From Bradyrhizobium lablabi (lineage in GTDB: Bacteria; Pseudomonadota; Alphaproteobacteria; Rhizobiales; Xanthobacteraceae): 61,838 bases of DNA. The notes under the pieces were generated by a model. It was given only the letters and a program-made list of their open reading frames with translations, was not told the origin of the DNA and searched no databases. Below, piece by piece: positions 28,892-36,955 of the stretch. The stretch is taken from assembly GCF_001440475.1 (NCBI RefSeq), contig NZ_LLYB01000060.1, forward strand, positions 84,146 to 145,983, in the 5' to 3' direction. Positions within the stretch are counted from its first letter, which is position 1. Every line of letters starts with the position of its first letter. The translations under genes were made by a program, and so were the position numbers.

Positions 28892-29440
28892 TCATCCGCC
28901 ATTGCCGCCGATCACGGCGCGCACGGTCTCGTCAGGTCCGAAATCCTCGGCGCCCTCGACATAGAGCAGCGCGGAGAGTTTCGAGCGCGCGCGGTTGACG
29001 CGGCTCTTGATGGTGCCGACTGCGCAGCCGCAGATCGCCGCAGCGTCCTCATAGGAGAAGCCGGAGGCACCGACCAGAATCAACGCTTCGCGCTGGTCCT
29101 GCGGCAGCTTGTCGAGCGCGGTGCGAAACTCCTCGAATTCCAGATGCGCGCCTTGCGACGGCTGGGTCTTCAGGGTTTTCGCATAATTGCCCTCGGCGTC
29201 CTCCACCTCGCGCCGCCGCTTCCGGTAGTCGGAGCGAAACAGGTTGCGCAGGATGGTGAACAACCAGGCCGGCAGGTTCGAACCGGGCTGGAACGAGTCG
29301 ATGTTGGCAATGGCGCGCAGCAACGTTTCCTGAACCAGGTCGTCCGCACGGTCGCCATTACCTGAGAGCGAGATCGCGAACGCGCGCAGGCTGGGTACCG
29401 ACGCCAAAATGTCGTCGCGAAGAGAGTCGGTGAGAGGCAT
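28892..29440 (-). CDS. ecfG: General stress response ECF sigma factor EcfG
   Basis: A 182-residue ECF sigma factor. Region 2 is ADDLVQETLLRAIANIDSF with NLPAWLFTILRNLFRSDYRK. Region 4 is LPQDQREALILVGASGFSYE with GTIKSRVNRARSKL. Together with nepR upstream and divergent phyR this identifies EcfG. NepR holds it inactive until phosphorylated PhyR takes NepR away. Its ATG overlaps the nepR stop (TAATG). Confidence 0.95.
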   Translation of the reverse strand: MPLTDSLRDDILASVPSLRAFAISLSGNGDRADDLVQETLLRAIANIDSFQPGSNLPAWLFTILRNLFRSDYRKRRREVEDAEGNYAKTLKTQPSQGAHLEFEEFRTALDKLPQDQREALILVGASGFSYEDAAAICGCAVGTIKSRVNRARSKLSALLYVEGAEDFGPDETVRAVIGGNGG

Positions 29441-29637
29441 TAGTCCCTCCCGTCATTTTTTGCTGTTTCGTCGATTTGGGCCGCTGCCGCTTCCGGCCCA
29501 TCGAGCTTTCGGATCAATTCCGCAAAGCGGTCCGGCACACCTTGTCGGACCACGTCGTCGTACATGGCGCGGAGCTGATGGCCGATCCTGGATTGAATCT
29601 CGGCGTTAAGCCCGCCCTGCTTCTTTACTTCCTTCAT
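29440..29637 (-). CDS. nepR: Anti-sigma factor NepR
   Basis: A 65-residue protein. The core LNAEIQSRIGHQLRAMYDDVV followed by QGVPDRFAELIRKLD is the NepR signature that binds both EcfG and PhyR. The start MKEVKKQGG at 29637 fits the family length; a longer frame to 29727 has no support. It is translationally coupled to ecfG. Confidence 0.94.
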   Translation of the reverse strand: MKEVKKQGGLNAEIQSRIGHQLRAMYDDVVRQGVPDRFAELIRKLDGPEAAAAQIDETAKNDGRD

Positions 29638-29940
29638 GGTGTGATCCACGCTTCCCCGAGAGTTAATTCTCTGTGTTTTCAAGAGGTTACCTCGAAATTG
29701 GGCATAGGCCGCCGCGTTATAGGTCACAGGCTAATGCGAATACGCCCGGAAGGTTCCGAATTCCTGGAACTTTTTCTGGAACTTTTTTGCCCTTCGCGAG
29801 TAATCGGGGGGACAGGGGAACCCGGGTCCCCCAGCAAGAAACTAAATTTGACGCCCGCCACGGCGTTTCAAGGTTACGTCCGCCCGGCTGAGACCCTAAC
29901 TACGGCCAAGGATACGGCCTAAGATAAGGATGGAATGGGG
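29638..29940. promoter_or_regulatory. Divergent nepR/phyR promoter region with GGAAC motifs
   Basis: A 303-bp gap between nepR (minus) and phyR (plus). GGAAC, the -35 core of EcfG-dependent promoters, occurs on plus at 29766-29770, 29778-29782 and 29817-29821, and on minus near 29752-29756. I did not find a well-spaced CGTT -10 partner for any of them, so autoregulation by EcfG is likely from family knowledge but not proven here. Confidence 0.45.
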
Positions 29941-30747
29941 ATGTCCCGATCACAGCTTGTTGCTGAACATCTGCCGCTGTTGCGGCGCTATGCCCGTGCG
30001 CTGACCGGAAACCAGGCCTCGGGTGATGCCTATGTGGCCGCCATGCTGGAGGCCCTGCTGCAGGATGGCTCCCTGCTCGACGAACGCTACGGCCCGCGCG
30101 CCGGGCTGTTCAAACTGTTCACCCAGATCTGGAATTCGGTCTCGCTCAACGACAACCCTGACGTCGCGACGCTGGCGCTGCCGCCGGAGCGGAGGCTGTC
30201 GAACATCACGCCGCTGCCGCGGCAGGCTTTCCTCCTGCTGTCGCTCGAAGGCTTCTCCGAGGAGGAGGTGGCGTTCATCCTCAATACCGACATCGCAGAG
30301 ACCCGGCAGTTGACGGATGCCGCCGGCCGCGAGATGGCGGCGGAAATCGCCACCGACGTCCTGATCATCGAGGACGAGACCTTCATCGCCATGGACCTCG
30401 AGAGCCTGGTGAAGAACCTCGGTCACAACGTGATCGGCGTCGCCCGTACCCATGCGGATGCGGTGGCGCTGGCCAAGAACAAGAAGCCCGGCCTGATCCT
30501 CGCCGACATCCAGCTCGCCGACGGCTCGTCCGGCCTCGATGCGGTCAATGAATTGCTGCGCGTGTTCGAGGTGCCGGTGGTGTTCATCACCGCGTATCCC
30601 GAACGCTTCCTGACCGGCGAGCGCCCCGAGCCGGCGTTCCTGATCTCGAAACCGTTCCAGCCCGCGATGGTCTCGGCGGTGGCGAGCCAGGCGCTGTTCT
30701 TCCAGCGCAACTCGCGCAACCGTGCGCCACGGGCGGCTACGGGCTGA
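29941..30747 (+). CDS. phyR: General stress response anti-anti-sigma regulator PhyR
   Basis: A 268-residue protein. The N-terminal half is a sigma-like domain (LLRRYARALTGNQASGDAYVAAMLEALL and LLSLEGFSEEEVAFIL). The C-terminal half is a receiver domain: IIEDETFIAMDLE, phospho-acceptor Asp189 in LILADIQLADGSSG, and Lys in LISKPFQP. Phosphorylated PhyR sequesters NepR and frees EcfG. AAGGA at 29926-29930 gives good spacing to the ATG at 29941; an ATG at 29935 adds two residues. Confidence 0.96.
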   Translation: MSRSQLVAEHLPLLRRYARALTGNQASGDAYVAAMLEALLQDGSLLDERYGPRAGLFKLFTQIWNSVSLNDNPDVATLALPPERRLSNITPLPRQAFLLLSLEGFSEEEVAFILNTDIAETRQLTDAAGREMAAEIATDVLIIEDETFIAMDLESLVKNLGHNVIGVARTHADAVALAKNKKPGLILADIQLADGSSGLDAVNELLRVFEVPVVFITAYPERFLTGERPEPAFLISKPFQPAMVSAVASQALFFQRNSRNRAPRAATG

Positions 30748-30775
30748 CAGTTCTTTGTTGAGTGAGTAGAAATGG

Positions 30776-30810
30776 ATCCGGCGCGCCCCACTGCGCGCCG
30801 GATTTTTTTT
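30776..30810 (+). terminator. Intrinsic terminator of phyR
   Basis: ATCCGGCGCGC (30776-30786), a 6-nt loop, GCGCGCCGGAT (30793-30803), then a run of T. The same 11-bp stem recurs in the terminator at 32983-33023. Confidence 0.9.
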
Positions 30811-30900
30811 GCGTGAATTGTTGGTTGCCCATACTGGTCATGTGCTGGAAGCGGTGCACCCGCCAATGTCACCGCAACGAATCTTTGATGGGTGCAATCG

Positions 30901-31899
30901 ATGAGTATCGGGCTGATAGGCCTTCTCGATGATGTTGCCGCGATTGCGAAAGTGGCCGCAGCCTCGCTCGATGATGTCGCCAGCCAGGCCGTCAAGGCGG
31001 GTGCGAAGGCTGCAGGTGTCGTCATCGACGACACCGCGGTCACGCCCGGTTACGTGATCGGGTTCGAGCCGAAGCGCGAACTTCCCATTGTCGGCAGGAT
31101 CGCTGCGGGATCGCTACGCAACAAGCTGTTGATCCTGCTGCCGGCTGCCCTGATGCTAAGCTACTTCCTGCCCTGGACGATCACGCCGCTCCTGATGCTG
31201 GGCGGTGCGTATCTCTGCTACGAAGGGGTAGAGAAGGTGCTCGAGGCCGTCATGCCCCATCATGCGCACCAGCATGAAGCCGAACTCGGCACCGTGGCGT
31301 TGAACGCGCCGTCGGTCGAAGATGAGAAGGTCGCAAGCGCGATCAAGACCGACTTCATCCTTTCGGCCGAGATCATGGCGATCACGCTGGCCGCCCTTTC
31401 CGTCGGGAGCATCTGGAAGCAGGCCCTGGTGCTGGCGGTGGTGGCCATCGGAATCACCGTCGCCGTGTATGGCGTGGTGGCCCTGATCGTGAAGGCCGAT
31501 GATGTCGGCGTGGCGCTGGCACGGAGCGAAAGGGTCTCGTTCGCCGGCCGCGCGCTCGGACGCGGCATTGTTCGCGGCATGCCTGGGCTCCTGAAAGTCC
31601 TCAGTGTGGTCGGGACTGCTGCCATGATCTGGGTTGGCGGCGGCATCATCCTGCATGGCGTCGAGGTCTACGGCCCTCCCGCGATCCACCACGCCGTCAA
31701 GACCGCGGCGGAGGCCGTGGCTCACGCATTTCCGTCGCTTGCCGCGATCCTCGAATGGGCGGTAGAGGCGGCCATATCCGGCGTCATCGGCCTCTTGGTC
31801 GGCGCCGCAGCGATTCCGGCGGTCGGATTTGTGTTCGCGCCTGCATGGAAATCGCTAAAGCGTCTGCTGCAACGCGGTCAGGATATGCCGGCTCGATGA
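30901..31899 (+). CDS. DUF808 family membrane protein (YedI-like)
   Basis: A 332-residue membrane protein. MSIGLIGLLDDVAAIAKVAAAS and LDDVASQAVKAGAKAAGVVIDD are the family hallmark, followed by GGAYLCYEGVEKV and a His-rich loop MPHHAHQHE. Several hydrophobic segments follow, and the C-terminus AIPAVGFVFAPAW is typical. The function of this family is unknown. An in-frame GTG at 30892 would add three residues. Confidence 0.85.
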   Translation: MSIGLIGLLDDVAAIAKVAAASLDDVASQAVKAGAKAAGVVIDDTAVTPGYVIGFEPKRELPIVGRIAAGSLRNKLLILLPAALMLSYFLPWTITPLLMLGGAYLCYEGVEKVLEAVMPHHAHQHEAELGTVALNAPSVEDEKVASAIKTDFILSAEIMAITLAALSVGSIWKQALVLAVVAIGITVAVYGVVALIVKADDVGVALARSERVSFAGRALGRGIVRGMPGLLKVLSVVGTAAMIWVGGGIILHGVEVYGPPAIHHAVKTAAEAVAHAFPSLAAILEWAVEAAISGVIGLLVGAAAIPAVGFVFAPAWKSLKRLLQRGQDMPAR

Positions 31900-31989
31900 G
31901 AGCAGCCTCTTGCCGGCAGGAGACCATAAACCTTCGTATAGGCTGTCCATCCGTTTCGATGTCGGCCATTTACTTCGGTACAATTGAGC

Positions 31990-32173
31990 ATGGCGCGAAT
32001 CGACCATACCGTCGGCATGTCGAGGCAGGTGCGCACTCTCGCATTGCTCGGCGCGTTGTCTGTTCCTCCCGGTCGCCGACGCCGCCTGCCTCGTCACCTC
32101 GGTCAATTTAGGCGCTATTGCCTGCGGCCAAACTCTGAGCGAATGTTTCTCTTGGCCTGCGTATCCTGAATGA
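31990..32173 (+). pseudogene. Possible frameshifted small exported protein
   Basis: From 31990 or 32017 the plus strand reads MSRQVRTLALLGALSV, which looks like a signal peptide. After a one-base shift near 32062-32066 the reading continues LPVADAACLVTSVNLG and ends ...CFSWPAYPE before TGA at 32171-32173. The join gives a plausible secreted protein of about 50 residues with four Cys. As it stands the frame is broken. I do not recognise the family; confidence is low. Confidence 0.3.
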
Positions 32174-32187
32174 GGGGTCAGTGCCCG

Positions 32188-32793
32188 ATGTCATTGTCCG
32201 GAAGAATTGCGCTCTTTATCGACGGTGCCAATCTATACTCGACCGCCAAGGCGCTCGGTTTCGATATCGACTACAGGCGTCTATTGAAGGAATTCCAGGA
32301 GCGTGGCGCGCTGCTGCGCGCCTTCTACTACACCACCATTATCGAGGATCAGGAATATACGTCGATCCGTCCGCTCGTCGATTGGCTCGACTATAACGGC
32401 TACACCGTCGTCACCAAGCCCACCAAGGAATTCGTCGACGCCACCGGCCGCCGCAAGGTGAAGGGCAGCATGAATATCGAGCTTACGGTCAATGCAATGG
32501 AGCTCGCCGATCATGTCGATGCCATGTTTCTGTTCTCCGGCGACGGGGACTTCCGTCCGCTGCTGAAGGCGGTGCAGCGCCGCGGCGTCCACGTCACCGT
32601 CGTTTCCACCCTGGCCAGCCAGCCACCGATGGTGGCCGACGAACTGCGCCGTCAGGCCGACACCTTTCTCGACCTTGCGGATTTGAAGCCAAAGCTGGGC
32701 CGCGATCCGTTGGAGCGGCCGCCGGCACGCGAGCTCCGCCAATCGCCGCAATTTTCACGCGCGACGGTCAATGGAAATGGCCTCGGGAAGTGA
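32188..32793 (+). CDS. NYN-domain protein (LabA/DUF88 family, PIN-like nuclease fold)
   Basis: A 201-residue protein. ALFIDGANLYSTAKALG holds the first acidic cluster, and MFLFSGDGDFRPLLKAVQRRG the second, with NIELTVNAME between them. These are the metal-binding positions of NYN RNase-like domains. The C-terminal 30 residues are Pro/Arg-rich. The start at 32188 is preceded by GAGGGG; an upstream ATG at 32170 lacks a site. The RNA target is unknown. Confidence 0.88.
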   Translation: MSLSGRIALFIDGANLYSTAKALGFDIDYRRLLKEFQERGALLRAFYYTTIIEDQEYTSIRPLVDWLDYNGYTVVTKPTKEFVDATGRRKVKGSMNIELTVNAMELADHVDAMFLFSGDGDFRPLLKAVQRRGVHVTVVSTLASQPPMVADELRRQADTFLDLADLKPKLGRDPLERPPARELRQSPQFSRATVNGNGLGK

Positions 32794-32859
32794 TTGATCG
32801 GTTGATCGGCAGGGGTGCCGGGCTAGCGCGCGCCGTGTGAACCAGTTCACGTCGTCTTG

Positions 32860-33023
32860 GCCGGGCTCGCGGTACTATCGTCGTGACACGGAGACGACGC
32901 CTCGGGACGGGCGACCCAAGTTCGCGGCCAGGCACCTCCCCCTGGCTGGGCCACCAGCTTCGATCTGAAAGCTGGTCGGACTGATCCGGCGCGCTACACC
33001 CAGCGCGCGCCGGATCTTTTTTT
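32860..33023 (+). ncRNA. Candidate small RNA with four hairpins
   Basis: No gene lies between 32793 and 33066. The stretch folds by eye into CGTCGT/ACGACG (32879-32899), GCCAGG/CCTGGC (32927-32946) with loop CACCTCCC, ACCAGCTT/AAGCTGGT (32953-32976) and the terminator stem at 32983-33016 followed by T7. A CCTCCC loop can pair with ribosome-binding sites, as in known rhizobial sRNAs with anti-SD loops. The 5' end is a guess. It could also be only the 3' end of the NYN-gene transcript. Confidence 0.45.
32983..33023 (+). terminator. Intrinsic terminator
   Basis: GATCCGGCGCGC (32983-32994) pairs with GCGCGCCGGATC (33005-33016), followed by seven T. The stem is the same as in the phyR terminator. 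Confidence 0.9.
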
Positions 33024-33065
33024 GTGCGCGCCGACGTGGAGCCATTGTCTGCAAGCTGCTAAGCG

Positions 33066-33953
33066 ATGGGCATGGATGCGGCGCGGCGCGACAAGTGGAT
33101 CGGCTTTCTCTGCCTGGGCGTCACCGCCGTCGGATGGGCGCTGAACTGGCCGCTGATGAAACTGTTGCTGCAGCAATGGCCGCCGCTGTTTGCCCGCGGG
33201 CTGGCAGGCGTCGCCGCGGCAGTCATCCTGTTCGGATTAGCGAAGACGTGGGGACAGTCGCTGCAGGTCCCGCGCGAGGCGCTGGTCCGGCTGTCGTTCG
33301 CGTCGTTCACCAATGTGTTCGCCTGGATGGGATTTTCCACGGTGGCGATGAAGTTCGTCCCCGTCGGCGAGGGTGCGCTGATCGTCTACACCATGCCGAT
33401 CTGGGCCACGCTACTGGCATGGCCGCTGGCCGGAATCCGGCCCAAGCTCGTGGACATCGCAGCGCTGGTGCTCGGCGTCGGCGGTATTGCCGTGCTGTTG
33501 GGCGGCAACGGTTTGACCTTCGACAGCGGGCGGATCGCCGGAATCCTGCTGCTGTTTTCGGCGGCGATCCTGTTTGCGATCGGCACTATCCTCAACCGCG
33601 TCGCCTTGCCGATGCCGCCCTTGGTCGTGGTCGCCTGGCAGGTCGGGCTCGGCTGCCTTGTGATGCTGCTGCTCGGCGTCGCCTTCGAACAACCGAACTA
33701 CGGCGCGCTCACGGCGCAAGGCCTGGCGTGCTTCGTCTACATGACGCTGGTGCCGATGGGCCTCTGCTATCTCACCTGGTTCGAGACCTTGCGCCGCCTG
33801 CCGCCGTCATCGGCCTCCACCGGGATGCTACTGGTGCCCCTGATCGGAGTGATCTCGGCGGCGCTCATCCTCGGCGAGCCGCTCGGCCTGCGGGAGGTGG
33901 TGGCGATGGTGCTGGTGCTCGCCGGCGTGGCGCTGGCGCTGCAGCGGGCGTAA
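33066..33953 (+). CDS. EamA/DMT family transporter
   Basis: A 295-residue inner-membrane protein with about ten hydrophobic segments in two repeats of five. GWALNWPLMKLLL, IVYTMPIWATLLAWPL and GILLLFSAAILFAIGTILNR are typical of EamA exporters. The final repeat ends with LVLAGVALALQRA. Substrates in this superfamily vary (amino acids, metabolites), and nothing here points to one. The gene is followed 84 bp later by an MFS gene. Confidence 0.9.
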   Translation: MGMDAARRDKWIGFLCLGVTAVGWALNWPLMKLLLQQWPPLFARGLAGVAAAVILFGLAKTWGQSLQVPREALVRLSFASFTNVFAWMGFSTVAMKFVPVGEGALIVYTMPIWATLLAWPLAGIRPKLVDIAALVLGVGGIAVLLGGNGLTFDSGRIAGILLLFSAAILFAIGTILNRVALPMPPLVVVAWQVGLGCLVMLLLGVAFEQPNYGALTAQGLACFVYMTLVPMGLCYLTWFETLRRLPPSSASTGMLLVPLIGVISAALILGEPLGLREVVAMVLVLAGVALALQRA

Positions 33954-34037
33954 GCCGCATTGCTTGTTGAACTGCGCGGTCGGCCCGCATAGGCTCGCTG
34001 GAGCAACAAGAAAATAACCGGAAACGTCCTCTCATCG

Positions 34038-35324
34038 ATGCAGTCCGCCGAGCGGCCTTTTCCCCACCGCCGGGGCCTGATCATCGTCGCGACACTGGCT
34101 ACCGCCTATGTCGCCAGCCATTTTTTCCGCGCGTCCAATGTCACCATCGGCCTCGATCTGATGCGCGATCTCGCCATCGGGCCGGAAGCGCTGGGGGCGC
34201 TGACCGGCGCGTTCTTCTTCGGCTTTGCCGCGATGCAGATCCCCTGCGGTTTCTTCTTCGACCGTTTCGGACCGCGCTATACCGTGGTCGGCATGCTGAT
34301 CGTGGCCTCGATCGGCGGCGCGATGTTCACGCTGGCGCCGAGCTGGCCGGTGCTGCTCACCGGCCGCGTGCTGATGGGTGCCGGCTGCGGCGTGATGCTG
34401 ATCGGCAGCATGGTGGTGATCTCGCGCTGGTTTCCGCCCGATCGTTTTTCCACGCTGACCGCGATGGTGCTGTCGATCGGCCTGCTCGGCAACCTCGCAG
34501 CCACCACGCCGCTCGCCTGGGCGTCGCAGGCGGTCGGCTGGCGTCCGGTGTTCGGCGCCGTCGTCATCTTCATCGCGCTCGCCACGGTCGCAATCTTTCT
34601 GGTGGTGCGCGACGCGCCGCCCGGCCATCCCTTCCTGAGCCGCAAGGTGGAACCATCAGGCGAGATGCTCAACGGCTTCCTGGAAGTGCTGCGCAACCCG
34701 CGCCTGAAGCCGATCCTGGCGCTGAATTTCTGCAACTACGCCTGCACCTTCACCGTGCAGGGCCTCTGGGGCGGCGCGTTTCTGCGCGAGGTCCATGGCT
34801 TGACCCCGATCGCGGCCGGCAATGTCCTGCTCTGCGCCGTGATCGCCTACCAGGCCGGCATGCTCGCCTTCGGCCCGCTCGACCGCCGGCTCGACACCCG
34901 CAAGGGCATCGCGATCGGCGGCACGCTGGTGATCGTTTGTCTGCTCGCGATCCTAGCGCTGTTCTCGCAGCCGCCGGCCTGGCTGCCGGTTGCCGTCATC
35001 ATCGCCATGGGCTTCTTCTCCGCCTCCAGCACCATGGTGATGACGCACGGCCGCGGCATCTTTCCCGACCGCCTGATCGGCCGCGGCATCGCGACCATGA
35101 ACACGTCGGTGATGCTCGGCGTCGCCTGCATGCAGACGCTTTCCGGCATCATCATCGGCGCGTTTGAGCCGCTTGGCAGCGGCGCCCGTACGGAAGACGC
35201 CTACCGCGCGCTGTTCGGCACGCTGACACTGGTGCTGATCACGGCAGTCGCGATCTACAGCCGCTCGCAGGACGTCAAGCCGAGCGACGAGATGAAGGGT
35301 GCTCGCGATCCGGCGCGAGCGTAG
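34038..35324 (+). CDS. MFS transporter
   Basis: A 428-residue protein with about twelve membrane segments. The cytoplasmic loop 2-3 motif GFFFDRFGPRYTVVG matches the MFS signature GxxxDRxGRR. AYVASHFFRASNVTIGLDL near the N-terminus resembles transporters of organic anions. The substrate cannot be told. No regulator is adjacent. Confidence 0.88.
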   Translation: MQSAERPFPHRRGLIIVATLATAYVASHFFRASNVTIGLDLMRDLAIGPEALGALTGAFFFGFAAMQIPCGFFFDRFGPRYTVVGMLIVASIGGAMFTLAPSWPVLLTGRVLMGAGCGVMLIGSMVVISRWFPPDRFSTLTAMVLSIGLLGNLAATTPLAWASQAVGWRPVFGAVVIFIALATVAIFLVVRDAPPGHPFLSRKVEPSGEMLNGFLEVLRNPRLKPILALNFCNYACTFTVQGLWGGAFLREVHGLTPIAAGNVLLCAVIAYQAGMLAFGPLDRRLDTRKGIAIGGTLVIVCLLAILALFSQPPAWLPVAVIIAMGFFSASSTMVMTHGRGIFPDRLIGRGIATMNTSVMLGVACMQTLSGIIIGAFEPLGSGARTEDAYRALFGTLTLVLITAVAIYSRSQDVKPSDEMKGARDPARA

Positions 35325-35710
35325 CGGGAGGGCGCGGCCCAAGCTTCTGCGCCGCCCAACGGGATGGACAAATACTCCGCTTGGGCTCAAGCCCGATGTT
35401 TGTGATGTATTTCACAGACACCATGTGGCCAAATTTGATATGACGCCCGCGCGTCCCATCACCACTCCCGGCGCGCCCATCTGCGGCGACTAGTCTTGGA
35501 GAAGAGCGGACGCGCGCAATTGTCGTTTCTTGGATGCCGATAATACTGCAAGGCTGATTCAAATTCGTCTCCTGCCCGATGCGACTTCCAAACAATGGGT
35601 GTTGCAGCTCGAGCGCTGGTATCGATGCTTATTTAACTAGTGGTGTTTTTCGTAGGGGTGGGGGGCCAAGCAACGGCGCTTCATTCACCCCTCTTCGCGA
35701 CGAGGTTCTC
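35325..35710. other. Gene-free stretch before the peroxidase operon
   Basis: 386 bp with no convincing gene in either strand. The last 120 bp before 35711 include an AT-rich patch (ATGCTTATTTAACTAG) that may hold the promoter of the operon that follows. Open frames that cross it have unnatural composition. Confidence 0.4.
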
Positions 35711-36316
35711 ATGGCCGATCGTGCGCGCAATAAGGACGGGCTTGGCAAAGCCGTCACGTTCAACGTCATCACGCCGATGAATCGCTTCGGCACCTGCGTC
35801 GTTCGCGTGCTGCTCTGGATATTCGATCGCTGGAAGCGAACCCAGAACACCGCGAAGGCGTTGGCGTTTCTGCCTTTCGTTCATTGGGTTGTCATCAAAC
35901 GCGATCGCTTCCCGCAACTCGAAGGTCAGCCGGCGGAAAAGCTGAACTACGATTATCTGTTCTTTCTGAGCACGTTCAATGGCCCATGGGAAACCTACAT
36001 CGAGGCCTTCGCGGACGTCCTCTATGTGCCGCTCGACCTCGTATGGTTCTGGAGCATTCGCTATCCCATGGCCCGGCCGGTCGCGCCGCTGAAGCGGTAC
36101 ATCAAGCGCAACCAGGTCGAGTCGGATCACTCCTACAGCGCTTACCCCGGCGCCTCCGTGCGCGACGTTCGAGCGGGCCTCGAAGTGCGCCGCGAACTCG
36201 AATTGTTCGAGAAAAATTCGCGCGATCTGCCGCCCGATAAATTTGCGACGGAATTCAATCGCCTGCTCATGAGCGTGCAGAACAAGCTGGGTAGCTTCGG
36301 TCCCATTCCCGAGTAG
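35711..36316 (+). CDS. Protein of unknown function, paralog of the next gene
   Basis: A 201-residue protein that I do not recognise. It contains FLPFVHWVVIKRDRFPQLEG, LNYDYLFFLSTFNGPWETYI and PGASVRDVRAGLEVRRELELF. The same spaced pattern is found in the next protein (VVHMARFVVIDRL, STYLLFACDFDGFSIDVLI, PDATVNEILLGLMYRRGLGEF), so the two are homologous. GAGG precedes the ATG; the frame extends upstream to 35579 without support. It is first in a five-gene operon with a DyP peroxidase. A ferredoxin-like barrel, as in DyP, is possible but unproven. Confidence 0.75.
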   Translation: MADRARNKDGLGKAVTFNVITPMNRFGTCVVRVLLWIFDRWKRTQNTAKALAFLPFVHWVVIKRDRFPQLEGQPAEKLNYDYLFFLSTFNGPWETYIEAFADVLYVPLDLVWFWSIRYPMARPVAPLKRYIKRNQVESDHSYSAYPGASVRDVRAGLEVRRELELFEKNSRDLPPDKFATEFNRLLMSVQNKLGSFGPIPE

Positions 36317-36341
36317 CGGGCTGTTTGAGCGGAGTACGCGT

Positions 36342-36926
36342 ATGGCAAATCAGAACGGCGAAAAATACGGTTTTACCGGACTGTTTCCAATCAAGCCTGG
36401 GCATACAGCCGCCTTGCGCACCTTTCTGCGCACGCTGGATGACAACCCGCGCGGTTCGCCGTTGAGCGAGGTGCCGGTCGTCCACATGGCCCGCTTTGTC
36501 GTAATCGACAGGCTTACCTATCAGGGAATCCCGGCGAAGATCGATACGCTGAAGTCGACTTACCTGCTGTTCGCCTGCGACTTCGACGGTTTCAGCATCG
36601 ACGTACTGATCCGTGAAATGATCGAGCATATCCCGGATCAATTGAAGACCATTTGGCAGCACTGCCGTGGCTTTCCGGGCATCGAGAGCCGCGACGGTCT
36701 CTCTGTGTATTTTGAGCAATGTGAGGTTGGGACCAATTTGCTGCTGGCCGACCAGCCCGACGCCACCGTGAACGAAATTCTGCTGGGACTGATGTACCGG
36801 CGAGGGCTCGGGGAATTCATCAGGCACGTTCAGGAAAAACAGCCAACTCCGGCAGAACTCAAGCAAGACTTCGCGACGTTGTGGCAAAGGCTGCAAGAAG
36901 TCAGGCCACTCGCAGGAGATTTGTGA
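36342..36926 (+). CDS. Protein of unknown function, paralog of the previous gene
   Basis: A 194-residue protein beginning MANQNGEKYGFTGLFPIKPG. It has no signal peptide or membrane segment. It aligns with the preceding protein over most of its length, including a C-terminal block with P-x-A-T/S-V followed by G-L-x-x-R-R-x-L. It starts 25 bp after that gene and ends 29 bp before the DyP gene. Tandem duplication and association with peroxidases suggest a partner or a substrate-handling role, which is inference. Confidence 0.75.
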   Translation: MANQNGEKYGFTGLFPIKPGHTAALRTFLRTLDDNPRGSPLSEVPVVHMARFVVIDRLTYQGIPAKIDTLKSTYLLFACDFDGFSIDVLIREMIEHIPDQLKTIWQHCRGFPGIESRDGLSVYFEQCEVGTNLLLADQPDATVNEILLGLMYRRGLGEFIRHVQEKQPTPAELKQDFATLWQRLQEVRPLAGDL

Positions 36927-36955
36927 CGACATAGCGATTGAAAGTGAGGCCCGCG

